DNA of 64,000 nucleotides from contig NC_025263.1 of NCBI RefSeq assembly GCF_000740895.1, forward strand, positions 992,001 to 1,056,000. The letters run 5' to 3'. A program made the position numbers and the translations under genes. This DNA is from Theileria orientalis strain Shintoku (lineage: Eukaryota; Apicomplexa; Aconoidasida; Piroplasmida; Theileriidae). Below are positions 1-11,045 of the stretch, piece after piece (the stretch's first letter is position 1; each line of letters begins with the position of its first letter). Below the pieces are notes generated by a model that searched no databases, was not told the origin of the DNA, and saw only the letters and a list, made by a program, of their open reading frames with translations.

Positions 1-195
1 TGCTCGAGTGACTTTAAGCCCTGGCAGCCCGGCTTGATTCTCATGGGGTACGTTTGCCCCCGCGCGTTTAAAAATAATATCGATTACCAGCTTATAATAT
101 ATATACTTAGGGTTTTTGAGCTTATATTAGGTCGATTTGCATCAGACTCCACTGTACATATTGTGCTTAAGCCTTTTATTGTGTTTCTGGTGTAG
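1..195 (+). CDS. 3' end of a partial gene, function unknown
   Basis: Frame 1 is open from the window edge to a TAG at 193-195. The first 47 bases are GC-rich and coding-like. A GTACG donor at 48 and a CTTAG acceptor ending at 110 would remove a 63-nt AT-rich intron and keep the frame, giving exons 1..47 and 111..195. Because 63 is a multiple of three, the unspliced reading is also open. The predicted C-terminus ends near 'DSTVHIVLKPF', which loosely recalls ubiquitin-like folds, but too little is present to assign a family. The rest of the gene lies outside the window. Confidence 0.4.
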   Translation, partial: CSSDFKPWQPGLILMGYVCPRAFKNNIDYQLIIYILRVFELILGRFASDSTVHIVLKPFIVFLV

Positions 196-275
196 ATCTA
201 GGTGTACCGTTCAAAGTAAGTTTAGTATCATTGAAACTTATTTTGCAGTTTTATCAAGAGTATATTCACACAAGT

Positions 276-479
276 TTAACGGTGTAAACATTGATAAAGT
301 TGTTTGAGTACTTTTGTGCCTGCCTTTTTTAGTTTTTTACATCTAGATTCTTGGTTGTGTTTTTTGCTGTTCAACGCTTGGATATCCTTTGTGTCAACCA
401 AAAAATCCAAAGCGGAGTTGTGTCCATTTATGTCGCGTTTCCAATAGCTTGAAAACCACTCGCTTTCTTCGGACACCAT
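276..479 (-). CDS. Small ORF, possible 67-residue protein
   Basis: This is a 67-codon ATG-to-stop ORF lying between the partial upstream gene and the VAP gene. The start context is good (A at -3) and the C-terminal third is lysine-rich. I see no recognisable domain and no splice partner. Base composition is slightly less AT-rich than nearby spacer, which is weak support for coding. It may equally be a chance ORF in the VAP upstream region. Confidence 0.28.
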   Translation of the reverse strand: MVSEESEWFSSYWKRDINGHNSALDFLVDTKDIQALNSKKHNQESRCKKLKKAGTKVLKQLYQCLHR

Positions 480-583
480 TTGTACGTATTGACTTGTATT
501 TTATGATCTATCAGCAATATCGGTTTGTTAAACATCTTGATCGTCTAAAAACAACACCTGAATTCTAAGGTAAAGTTAACGAA

Positions 584-1486
584 ATGCGCCTCTTAAAAAT
601 TACGCCCGCGGATACTATAGAGTTTCCACTGGTGCTGTACACGCCACTAACCACGTTGATGAAACTTGAAAACCTTTCAAACGAATTTGTCGCCTTCAAA
701 ATAAAAACTACGAGCCCAAAAGGGTACCTGGTAAGGCCAAGTACCGGTGTAATAAAGCCACTCGAGACTTATGAAGTGCAAATCATTTTGCAGCCCATAT
801 CTGAGACTCCAAAGGCAGTCAACGATCGATTTTTAGTGCAGTTTGTGGTTGTTCCCAGCGACGCGCCAGTGCCAAAGGACCTGTGGACGGTTGTGAACAA
901 GGCAAACGTACAGGATCATAGGTTGACGGTCGAATTTGTGAAGGAAAACAACGTTTCGGTTCAAACGACCGGAAGTCAGTACGGAATACCGCCAAAAGTG
1001 GCCGCAAGGTTAATAGCTCCGCAATCTTCAAACGTCGAATTACCAGGTAATTCAAGTATATATTGTATAAATGGTATATACGGAAACTTGTGGAAAATAG
1101 TGAGAGATATGTATGTAGTTATGGTATGTAGATGTATTTACACACACGCCTAATGTGTAAATTAATATGGCTGTCATGTGAATTTTTACTAAGTTATATA
1201 ACGTGGTTTTATAAAATCGTAGCGAATGGTTGTAAATATAGTAGTTTAAGAGTATTAGTAATGACCCTTTTTAGAATTGCGCCAAAAATACGAAGAGCTC
1301 GTGCAGTATTGCCTGTCGGTTGAAAAACTGAAGACGAATCTTCTCAAGGAGAACGAACAGTTAAGACAGAAGTTGCAGTCTCAGACTAGCCCAAAGACAC
1401 GAAACAAGATAACGCTCGAACTGTGGCACGTCCCGGTTCTTATTATACTGTTTGTGATACTGCTGAAACTTTTTGGCCATTTTTAA
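584..1486 (+). CDS. VAP: VAP-type ER membrane protein (MSP domain)
   Basis: Two exons, 584..1046 and 1275..1486, encode 224 residues; the 228-nt intron has clean GT..AG ends and phase is kept. Residues about 5-120 form an MSP (major sperm protein) beta-sandwich, with 'LENLSNEFVAFKIKTTSPKGY' territory followed by the 'VRPSTGVIKP' strand typical of VAPs. A short coiled coil (about 155-195, heptad Leu/Glu/Lys) precedes a C-terminal hydrophobic anchor ending 'LLKLFGHF'. This MSP-coil-tail-anchor order is that of VAP-A/VAP-B/Scs2, ER receptors that bind FFAT motifs and hold lipid-transfer proteins at contact sites. Function is by family. The longer unspliced ORF ends early and loses the anchor, so the spliced model is preferred. 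Confidence 0.88.
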
Positions 1487-1681
1487 ACCCATGTACAAAT
1501 AATTTTTACATTTACTCATACGTAGGTGTTTATGTTCTATAGTTAAGTGCAATGATTTCGTGGTTGTTACAAGTGTGACTTGAGCAATGTCACTAAGTAG
1601 TCAACCGAGTGGCTGGCAAGTGGCCTCACATGGATTCCGTGACAATTCACATTATATATTTTAAAATTTGTAGTTTTAACC

Positions 1682-2229
1682 ATGGGAGACCTTTATATGG
1701 ATGAGTTCGGTGAAAACTTTGGAATCGATGAGTTCGCGGAAGAGGAGGAAGACTTTGGAGACTTTGAAGAGTCGGAGCTCCAAAGGGTGGCGGACGTCGA
1801 CATAATAACAGACCCAATCGAATATAAAACACAGGTAACGGGGATATTTATTCAGTTGGTTAATATTATAGGTATTTATGTTTAACGATTTGCCCTTAAT
1901 TCAGCTCATTATCTGTTCAGGTTGATAGTGCCCACAGAATCACTACTCCGTACCTAACCAAGTACGAAAAGGCGAGAATTATTGGCACGAGGGCACTGCA
2001 AATTAGTCTGAACGCGCCGATCACGATTCCGCTGGACGGAGCGGCGGACATGAACGAGGAGAACGTCGCGTCGCTCGGGGACTTCGGAGATACGCAGACC
2101 GCGGCCATCGACCCGCTAATCATCGCCGAAAAGGAGCTGTACCAGAAGACAATCCCCTTCATAATAAGAAGGTACCTGCCCAACGGGAGCTACGAGGACT
2201 GGAAGATAGAGGAGCTTATAATTGATTGA
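1682..2229 (+). CDS. RPB6: RNA polymerases I/II/III shared subunit RPB6
   Basis: Exons 1682..1834 and 1921..2229 encode 153 residues. The N-terminus is highly acidic, as in all RPB6 proteins. The C-terminal core is unmistakable: '[20 protein letters not shown]', then '[10 protein letters not shown]', and the end '[20 protein letters not shown]'. RPB6 is the common subunit (omega homologue) that helps assemble the three nuclear RNA polymerases and contacts the clamp. Between the 'API..PLDG' strand and '[10 protein letters not shown]' there is an insertion of about 21 residues that is absent from human and yeast RPB6 as I know them. It faces the lipin gene tail to tail. Confidence 0.95.
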
Positions 2230-2263
2230 CCCAGGGGAAAAAATGGTTGATTTTCTACTGGTT

Positions 2264-2390
2264 AAACTTCGGTGCAGGCGGCGTCAGCGGCAGGCTAGTT
2301 TTAAATCAATCATGCGGACCGCCGCCGCCTCGTAAACGGCTCTCGCCGAGTTTACTGAGGCGGCGCTGGTGCTCAGAAGCGCACTTTAAT
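2264..2390. other. GC-rich foldable segment between convergent gene ends
   Basis: In the spacer after RPB6 the local GC content rises sharply. Bases 2323-2331 pair with 2357-2365 (9 bp), 2332-2337 with 2350-2355 (6 bp, one-base bulge at 2356), and 2338-2340 with 2345-2347 around a 4-base loop: a 43-nt hairpin with about 18 pairs. The same 8 bases 'AGGCGGCG' occur at 2276-2283 and 2358-2365, so both can pair with 2323-2330 and two folds exclude each other. It could be a structured 3'UTR, a transcription-end signal or an unannotated ncRNA; I cannot tell which. Confidence 0.5.
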
Positions 2391-2425
2391 TTAGCTTAAG
2401 CTGCACGTACACGTTAGTCAGAACA

Positions 2426-5139
2426 TTAGTCTAGCTTTTCGGACTCCTTGAGCACGGGGAAGTTCCAGAAGTGCTGCGAGTTGTAGAGCTCCTTGTCGTT
2501 TTCGACCTGCTCCGACCTGAGGTGCGGGAACATGGTCTCCGCAATTTCACTCATCGACTCGTAGGTCCTCGCGAACTGCGAGTTCACGTGAGATATCACG
2601 CCGCTCGGGTTGATGATGAACACGCGCTTTTCGGGGACTCCAACTGACACGTACGCTCGGTGGTCCTAAAGGGCGTAAGTTATGAGGGCATGGGTGGGAC
2701 GACTATGAGAAGGAAACTTACAGACGAGTTGTTCCCGAAGCCCGCGTAAAACGGGTTATGTTTCGACGGAAACAGTGAATTGATGTCTCTGAGACATGGA
2801 ATTTTAAACATGTATGCGTTTTTCGTGATCACCTCCCTCTTTATCGAGGGCAGGAGTCGGTCCGGCGACAGGAATAGGGGGCCCTTCGGGAGCTTCTCGC
2901 GCGAGTTCTGCCTGAGGCCGAAGAGGTACTCCCGAGTTATGTCGGCCTGGCCTATTGCGCGTGCCGACAGGTAGAGCACGAAGTAGCCGTGGTGCCTGAT
3001 CTTCGTGAACAGCTGCGCCACGCCCGAGTGCGTCCAGTCCTTGCCGATGATCGGCATCAGGTGTCCAAGTGCGTTCGACTTGGTGATGGTGCCGTCAACG
3101 TCCGAGATGACAATCTTTGCGTCCGAGGGCAGGAGATACATCGAGGCATACACGCTCTTCACGCCCTGCAGCGACGAGTACACACTGAACTTGATCGTGT
3201 TCTGCCCGTACTTGAGGCCCAGCTTCGACAGCTGCTGCGACGTCGGCCTCAGAGTTATCCTTTTCCCTAAGCGATTGAATTGTGATTAGGAAGTTGGTAG
3301 TGTGTGTATTTGGTGGCAGTAGGTGTGCAAATATCTAGTGATTGCGCAAACACTGTCTAGGCTAATAGCTTTTGTATATAGTGACTAGGCTAATAGCTTT
3401 TGTATATAGTGACTAGGCTAATAGCTTTTGTATATAGTGACTAGGCTAATAGCTTTTGTATATAGTGACTAGGCTAATAGCTTTTGTATAAAGTGACTAG
3501 GCTAATAGCTTTTGTATATAGTGACTAGGCTAATAGCTTTTGTATATAGTGACTAGGCTAATAGCTTTTGTATATAGTGACTAGGCTAATAGCTTTTGTA
3601 TATAGTGACTAGGCTAATAGCTTTTGTATATAGTGACTAGGCTAATAGCTTTTGTATATAGTGACTAGGCTAATAGCTTTTGTATATAGTGACTAGGCTA
3701 ATAGCTTTTGTATATAGTGACTAGGCTAATAGCTTTTGTATATAGTGACTAGGCTAATAGCTTTTGTATATAGTGACTAGGCTAATAGCTTTTGTATATA
3801 GTGACTAGGCTAATAGCTTTTGTATATAGTGACTAGGCTAATAGCTTTTGTATATAGTGACTAGGCTAATAGCTTTTGTATATAGTGACTAGGCTAATAG
3901 CTTTTGTAACTGCTGTCTAATTGAATGGGCGAAAGTTTACCTTTGGACGTGTATATGGACTTCGTGTGTTTCCTCCGTAGAACTCTCTTGTGCGTTATTT
4001 GCAGGCTGCTCCTCAGCAACTTTTCTATTGCGTCTATCGTCAGCGGCTTGTTGAAGACCATCCATGAGGCCAAAAGCGGCATTGCTATTCTGGACGGGTA
4101 GTAGGGCGGCTTTCCGTCGAAGCAGGCTACCATTGACTCGTGGAACCACAGCTTCGGGTCGTCGTTGAGTTTACTGTAGTCGACGATGTTTGCGTGGAAC
4201 AGGCTTTCGTTTAAAACGTTGTCGTTGCACGTGAGCAGGTGCCCACAGAGACTAAACTGTAGTACCAAGTCCCCGTCGCTCAGTTGCTGGAAAAACTCTG
4301 ATGACTTCCTCTCTAAATATGTTATGTCGTCTACAAGTGGACTGGTTCCTACCCGTTTTGTCCTGTGATTCCGTCAACATTGGCGTCGATTCCGGTCTGT
4401 TTGTGTATTGCCTGTAATATGCCTTACTAAAGGGCACGTTTTCGTCTGCGTCGGTAACGCTTTCTTCTCTGTTGTATGTCAAATTTGCCATACTTGCAGA
4501 AATATTACTTTGCGGTGTCTGTGAGGAAACTGGCGTGGTATCCTCGCTCTTTGAAAGTACGGCAGACTCGAAGTCAAAGGGCGATCCCATGTTCCCCAAG
4601 TCATTCTTGCTATTGCAGGCGTAATACCCATAGTCCACTATCCCTAAATGTGCGTTAAGTCATGGAATCTACTCGTGCCTATTATTCTAACTTGTCTAAT
4701 GGTTAATTACCGCTAGAAGAATCTTTATCTGTCCTAGAAGAGAAAGTGGAAGGGTCCAATGAATCCAAATCATCTCCTCCGTCTCTGAAATAGGCCTCCC
4801 CAACTGAACCGAGTTTCATCGTCAAATTCGTCAGTTGCCCGTTTACATACACTGCTACTTTCTTCTCTCTGCTTTTAAGCAGCTTCGCCTTTCCAAATCT
4901 CACATGGAACGGAGTACTCTTATAAACCCATCCTAAGAATGAATAAAATATTGGCGTTTGTGCGTATAAATATCGAATAACATATATATAGAAGTACCGT
5001 CATCAGCGACTAAATCGAGAGTTCTATCTGTAGGCTTCTGCTTTACACATATTATGTCTGAGCAACCTGAAAGTGTGGCCTGGTTTAAGTCCAAGGCGCT
5101 AAGGACCCTGTTACATAACTTCTCCCACATATATGTCAA
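2426..5139 (-). CDS. Lipin-type phosphatidate phosphatase
   Basis: Six exons (5139..4998, 4932..4711, 4643..4353, 4330..3941, 3266..2722, 2665..2426) keep frame throughout and give 609 residues. Residues 1-110 are the N-LIP domain: 'NQATLSGCSDIICVKQ' and, after a splice, 'FHVRFGKAKLLKSREK' and 'NLTMKLGSVGEAYF'. The C-terminal third is the LNS2/HAD domain with the catalytic DxDGT motif in 'ISDVDGTITKSNALGH' and the later 'SVGVPEKRVFIINPSG' strand. Lipins dephosphorylate phosphatidate to diacylglycerol (Mg-dependent PAP), controlling phospholipid synthesis and membrane supply. All catalytic landmarks are present, so activity is expected. The middle is Ser/Thr-rich and variable. Intron 3 is only 22 nt, whereas intron 4 (3267-3940) is swollen by a 28-bp tandem repeat. 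Confidence 0.9.
3357..3908. repeat. 28-bp minisatellite, about 20 copies, inside lipin intron 4
   Basis: The core 'TAATAGCTTTTGTA' recurs every 28 bases from 3363 to 3895, i.e. 20 times, with the unit completed by 'TATAGTGACTAGGC'. Copies are nearly identical; one near 3490 has a single change (TATAAAG for TATATAG). The array is bounded by the splice sites at 3267 and 3940 and makes this intron about 674 nt, far longer than its neighbours. High copy identity means recent expansion or homogenisation, and copy number is probably variable among isolates. Confidence 0.97.
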
Positions 5140-5917
5140 ATAGAGTAAAATAATGTTTTTCGTAGAGTAATATGTTACGATTTATTCAAATGGCAGGTAT
5201 TTAAAATCAAATTCAAGTAAAAATCAAAAGGAATATTAAAATAAACATGAATTGTGGAATAAAATGTTCCGAAAAGGAAAAATCTATAATACAAGAAAAT
5301 GATGAGATGTTCAAGCAATAGTACTACAGTTTACATATTATTGAGGAATTAACAGGGTAAACCATAGTAAGTAGCCTTATAAAAACTTGTGCACATTAGC
5401 AATAAAACTATAAAATATTGAGTATATATATTCAGATATTTATGTTAAAATTAAAAAAAGGTAGGAGGAGTTGATAATTGGAGTTTTGAGCACAAAATAG
5501 ACACATCTGTGTATTCGTAAATATAGAAACATATGTTGAAGAAAGAGTTTTTAATTATCCAATTCGCATTGGAAGATAGTGTATTTTGGAAAATAATCAA
5601 TATAACTATAAAATTTAAGAGGAATGTGTATTTGTAAAATACTATGTGTTATCAAATGACTCTAAAAATACCTGGTTGTGTATAATATTTAACATCAGTT
5701 GATTTTATTTTATTCGGTCATAATAAAAGAGTAATTTTATTGGTGTTATGTTTGTTGGTTATTCTGTTGCGTCTTAACTGGTTATCGTGTATATTAAACT
5801 AAAGACCGATTGGACTTTTTAATAGATCTGTTAATAAAACACACATTTTAGCATATTTCCCTTTTATTTTAATTTAATTGATATTATTGTATTAAATCGT
5901 GTAAAATATAATTTAAA
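5140..5917. other. AT-rich divergent spacer (lipin / DHHC)
   Basis: This 778-bp region separates two divergently transcribed genes and should contain both promoters. It is AT-rich with many short A and T runs. I see no ORF of note, no tRNA-like fold and no clear repeat. No specific promoter motif could be assigned. Confidence 0.6.
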
Positions 5918-8366
5918 ATGGCCGATGTGTATGTAAATCGCAAGCTGTTGGCACCGAACGATTCATACTTAACACACAAGTCAACGAGTCTTGACCAATT
6001 TGAGAGTATACCAACCACAACTAATGAAGAATATGTAGATTTTAAAAGGCCGGAATATTTGAACTTGGTGGTACGATGAAAACGTAGTTAGATAAAATAT
6101 TTAAAACTTAACTAAGATAAATAGTGCACAAGTACAAATGGTATTCAGAACGGCTTGGCAAACTCGGCAAACAATCGGGATTTCTACACGTTAAACCAGT
6201 TGCTGGTTCCTTTTATAGAGAAGAGAACCTTTGAGTTGCTCGACTCGGTGTGCGCGCTGCACTGGTGTTGTTTTTCAGGACATATTGACCTTGTCAATAA
6301 GTTGCTGGATATAGGCTGTGACCCGTTTCTTCCCGATCCAATCAACTATGAGTCGCCCATATACTATGCAATTAAATCGTCAAGCGCCCACATAGTGTCG
6401 GTGCTCCTGAAGAGGTTCGGCCCGCTCATCCTGTGCCACGAGAACAGGATCGGAAAGACGCCGTTCCTAGTGGCAGTATCGGAGTTTGTTGAAGAGGATA
6501 TTCTGGCAGTGCTGCACGTGTTAGAGTTTTTGTACCTGTCAGGAGTGTCGGTGGAGGAGCAGGACCAAAACGTAAGTTGAGCAATGACTAATAAATCTCG
6601 TAGGGCACTACGGCAGTCATGTTTGCCTGCAAGAGGGGCCAGTTGTTTGTGGTACAGTGGCTGCTCAAGAAGGGAGCTGACTTATCGCATAGAGACCACT
6701 TCGGATCCACAGTGCTGCACTACGCAGTCATTGGAGCCAATTTGGAAGTGGTAATGTTCCTGGTGCAAAAGGGACTGGCGGGACTGACTAAAGTAAAATC
6801 GCTAAACAACGTTAACCCGTCAGAGCCAGCACTGGAGCAGGACTCCCTCGACTTGTGCAAAGAAAGAGGCAATAAGCTGCAGTACCTGTTGCTGTGGATG
6901 TGCTGGCTCCAGTGGAGAACATTTGGAAGGGTTTATGCCTTTAACAGCGTGTATCCAGTGTTATACTGGCTAGTGTCGGTTTTAAACCTGCTTATGCTCT
7001 TCCCGGTCTGGAGTGGCACATATGAATTTAGACCAGATAAAAACAAGTTCTTTTACGTGTTTCTTTTTTCGTATTTTATGACACAGGCGTTTTGGGTCAT
7101 GAGTAAGTTAACGTAGGCATATGAATATAGATATTGATTTGAAACATGTTTATTTCTCTTATCGTTTCAGTGATTTATCTTTTTTAGATAAGTTGAGTGA
7201 TCCAGGTGTTTCGAAGAATGAGGGATATTGGTTACCGTATTATTCGCCACCTGAGTATGTTAACTGGTTGTAGCTACTAGTTATCGGTAACATTGTAACA
7301 TTTGTATCTTAACCTACATTATATGTATTGACTTGGATTTTCCAAATATTGTGTAAATGACAAATATACTCATGACAAATTTAGCTATTTAAGACTTACT
7401 CCGTTTGAAGGAGTGTTGGATTCACTCCACAAGAGACAGCAAATGGTCAACTTTGAATACTATTGCATAAACAAGGACCTTAATAAGCACTTCTTTGCTA
7501 AAACGAACACTAGCAAATATGCCAAAAAGTATAAAAACTCAATTAGCAATGAGGATTTGCTGGAACCATTGAATGATGAGGACACAGTGAACCCATTCTT
7601 GCCAAGAGTGAATACGTGTAACGAGGAAATAAATAACATCACGACGGAAATGAGGTCGGTCTACCCACAGGTGGCAAATGAGAGGTGCACAAAGAATACC
7701 AAGGAGTATAACAACGCGGTTTTAAACTTTGAGAACTCGAATAAAATATGTTTAACCTGCGGGAAGACTAGAGCAATGAGGGAACACCATTGTGCAATAT
7801 GCAATACGTGCTTAATGTAAGTTTGCGTGTAGTTAGATGGGCGCCGGCGTTGTTAACGAGTCGTCTGCCATGTACGCTGTATTTTAGCAGTTTACTCCCT
7901 AGTTAATCATTAAACACACATATTGCTTCGTAGACGACAGGACCACCACTGCGCGTGGCTGGATAACTGCGTCGGCTCGGGGAACCAGAAGAAGTTCTTC
8001 GTGTTCCTGAGCTTCCTGGGATTCACGTTCGTGTACTTCTACTTCCTGTTCTTCCAGTACTTCACGTTGAGGTTCACCAGGGGGATAGTGATGAGGGACG
8101 TGATGCTGTTCTCAGTGGGAGTGCTGGGAAACGGACTGTTTCTGTTCTTCGTGATTCACCTGTGGCTAAGGACAATAAGGTCGATGCTGACGGACGTAAC
8201 ATACTACGAGTTCCTAAAGAAACCGCCACACATCAGGCTGAAATACAAGGGAAACGTCCACGAAAGACTCTGGGACTTCAAAGGACTCAAATTCGGGGAA
8301 CTCGTGAAAAACGTCGTCAAGTTCTGGACGTACAAAGTAAAACACTACGAGGCAGAATCGGCCTAA
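5918..8366 (+). CDS. Ankyrin-repeat DHHC palmitoyltransferase
   Basis: Six exons (5918..6070, 6149..6571, 6604..7102, 7188..7254, 7385..7816, 7934..8366) give 668 residues in continuous frame. Residues about 65-260 hold four or five ankyrin repeats ('ALHWCCFSGHIDLVNKLLD', 'GSTVLHYAVIGANLEVVMF'). Two membrane segments follow, then 'SDPG', then the zinc-binding DHHC-CRD 'CLTCGKTRAMREHHCAIC' leading into 'DHHCAWLDNCVG', and two more membrane segments. DHHC enzymes transfer palmitate to cysteines of membrane proteins; the ankyrin domain (as in HIP14/Akr1) recruits substrates, and location is probably Golgi or endomembrane. The catalytic DHHC is intact. Exon 4 uses a GTATGT donor at 7255. Confidence 0.9.
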
Positions 8367-8582
8367 AGTACTACACAAGCAATGATTCCATGTATGAAAA
8401 GCATTGTATGATAATTTTTTAAAATATTTGGTCAGTGAACACGAGGTTATTCATAAAATAAATGCCACTTGATTATGTGTGTCGTGTATGAATTATAGTG
8501 TTGAATTTTTATAATGGACCTAATTTAAATTAATTTTGTAAAATATACGTGTATATAAATATTGATATGTTCTGATTTTAAA

Positions 8583-11045
8583 ATGGATAGAGAATGTGCT
8601 GTGATGCTATCCTCGGTCACTGTGTCAAAAGAGAACATGAACGAGGATAATGACGATTTGACAAGAAATTGGACTCAGTTATCGCATAAAACTAAGGAAT
8701 CCAATTTAGTAGTGGATTTGATCAATGTGCTATCAGGGTTAGAGTCGAGCTTCTTTACATGGACGAGGAATAGAGAAACTGGCAAATACAACATATTCAC
8801 AAACCCGTTAATACAAAATGGTACGTTGGAACGTGTAACAAACTGATGTGTAGACTTTGAAGCCGACGTTTTTGAAATGTGTTCTGCAATACTGGACGTT
8901 CGACTGCACCAGAGAGTGCTCTTGGACTTTATTGATCAGGGCGAGAATAGTTTCATCTGCCAGTCGATATCAGAGGTGTTTCTGAGCGTTCTCGAGGATC
9001 TGCAGGACAGCTTAACGAAGTTCCACGACAAACACCTGGACTCGTTCCTGGGAATAGAAAAATTGTTCGTATACCTGAAGCCGGCAACGCAGACGCTATC
9101 ACTGCTTTCTGCAGTATCCACGGACTTCGACGCAGAAAAGCTTCTGAAAGATAAGAGTAACCTGGGAGTACTGATTTTAAACAGTCTGGAGCAGAGATGT
9201 AAAGGCGGTGTCGAAGCCGAGAAGGAGCTGTGCCAGTACCTTTACAACGTGAGCATGGAATCGTATTTCCAACTAATTAAAAATTACGTGTTGTACGGGT
9301 CAGTGAATGAGCACGTGGCCGATTTTTTTGTTAAATGTGGAAGGGAAAGAGAGTTTTTGGACCAGTACGTAAGAGTAAATCGCAAGGATGGAGAATCAGG
9401 GCTGTCAGAAGAAGATTGTGATGACGATCCTGATAAAGTATACTTTGACGAAGTGGGACTTTGGTTGGACAGAAGATACGTCCCCTCGGTGTTAAAAGAC
9501 GCGGCAGTGAAGGTTTTTGAAGCTGGAGTGTACCTGAACGTGATGAATGTAACTAAGAGTCAGGAGCTGACGTTTAAGAACGTAGAAGAGTTGATAGCGA
9601 GTTTGGAAAACATACACACATCGTTATCTAATCAACTTTTGGAACATTTGAATGATAAATCGAACATTGGTGCGCTTTTTAAGAAGTTTTTTGACTTTTA
9701 CCTCTGTCAAAGGTCGGATTACGTGACAAGTGTTATCGCAATGATGAAAGGAAACGAAGAATTGGACTCAATAAATGAGTACTTAAACGAGAAGAAACGT
9801 AAAAATCACAAGTGTGATAAGGAGGGAATTATGAGCCTGAGGAAGGGAGAGAATACTCCGAGCAGTGCAACGAGCTCATGGAAGGAGTACCATGACATTA
9901 GCAGCAGCGGCAGCTGCAGTGTCACTAGTAGTGCTGTTGGCACTGGCAGAAACAGCAGTAACGCTGAAGACGATGAATATCATGTTGAGGACAATGGCAG
10001 TGACGAAAACGGTTTCCTTTGGGTTACTCGTGACAATTTGAAGAACTTGACGGACTCGTTACAGTTTTATAAGTACTACGAGCATGTTAATCTAGGTTCT
10101 GAAGGCAATTTTAACAGTGTGGATCTGCATTATAGCAGTAGTAACAGTACTATTGATGCCGATGGAACAATCCGCATGGGCCAAAGCAGCTCCAACAATG
10201 TGACTGGTGGTGGTGGTGCTAGTGTCAATAGGGAGGCACGTAATGGCAAATTTAGATGTAACGTCAATTGGCGCGCCTCGAGACTCAATAATTATAACCT
10301 TGAAGACAGCAGTGATCGCTTCGACTCCTTGGTGGCCAGTGATACTGACCACAGGAGCCTCGTTCTCTGCTGTTGCATGGACAGAGTCAGTAGACTCGTG
10401 TTCACGCGGAAGGTGGTGTACAAGTACAAGCTGATGTTCAAGCTGCTCTTTCAGCTCAAGTACGCAGAGCACTCGCTTAACGAGCTGTCCTTGCACCACA
10501 TGAAGACGAGCAGAGTACCCGTGGAGCCTGAGCTGATGGGCAGGCTGAACGTGCAGGTGTTCACAGTGACGAGGATGAGCCACTTCGTGAAGAGTGTGCT
10601 GCGCCACTTCCTGGTGGACGTGGTCTCAGTGGAGACTGGCGCGTTCATGTCGAACGTCTACGGCGACGTCCACGCGCTGTGCAAGGCCCACAAGGCGCTC
10701 GTGGACCTCCTCGTAGAGGCGTTGCTGCTTCGTGACGCTGAGTTGATCTCGGCGCTGCAGAGGGTGCTCTTGCTGATAGTCAAGTTTGCGACGGAGCTCC
10801 TGAAGTTCATTGACGACCCCAGCTACGCAGTATACCACCTGAAGCTGGACGCGGATGGCGGCTTAGCTGCCTCGAGTTCGCACTCCGCTGTGCATCTGGC
10901 CGCCTATAACCTTAACTGCCTACTCAGGAACCCAGGGTACCAGAACATGGTGGAGCTGTCCAGAACTGAGTTTGAGGGTGCCCTGAGTCACTTTAAGTCG
11001 TTACTCAGTAGAAGCGACCACTCACTAAGGAGTGCATTTGAATGA
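8583..11045 (+). CDS. Gamma-tubulin complex component (Spc97/Spc98 family)
   Basis: Exons 8583..8820 and 8854..11045, split by a 33-nt intron, encode 809 residues. The N-terminal half has the GRIP1-type pattern 'YFQLIKNYVLYGSVNE' and, after an acidic stretch, 'ERYVPSVL'-like text (here 'RRYVPSVLKDAA'). The C-terminal half has the GRIP2-type helix 'VYKYKLMFKLLFQLKYAE' and long amphipathic helices. These proteins cap gamma-tubulin and nucleate microtubules at spindle poles or, in apicomplexans, centriolar plaques. Which paralog (GCP2, 3 or 4) I cannot say. An insertion of about 150 residues rich in Ser, Asn, Gly and Asp (near residues 400-520) separates the two halves and is probably disordered. 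ATG at 8583 is chosen over an upstream TTG in the same frame. Confidence 0.8.

Noticed and set aside
3357..3908. Minisatellite considered as a CRISPR-like array
   Set aside because: Units are strictly tandem with no unique spacers and lie in a eukaryotic intron.
10092..10607. 171-codon minus-strand ORF within the gamma-tubulin complex gene
   Set aside because: His/Leu-skewed shadow of the coding strand; the plus-strand protein has clear family motifs over the same bases.
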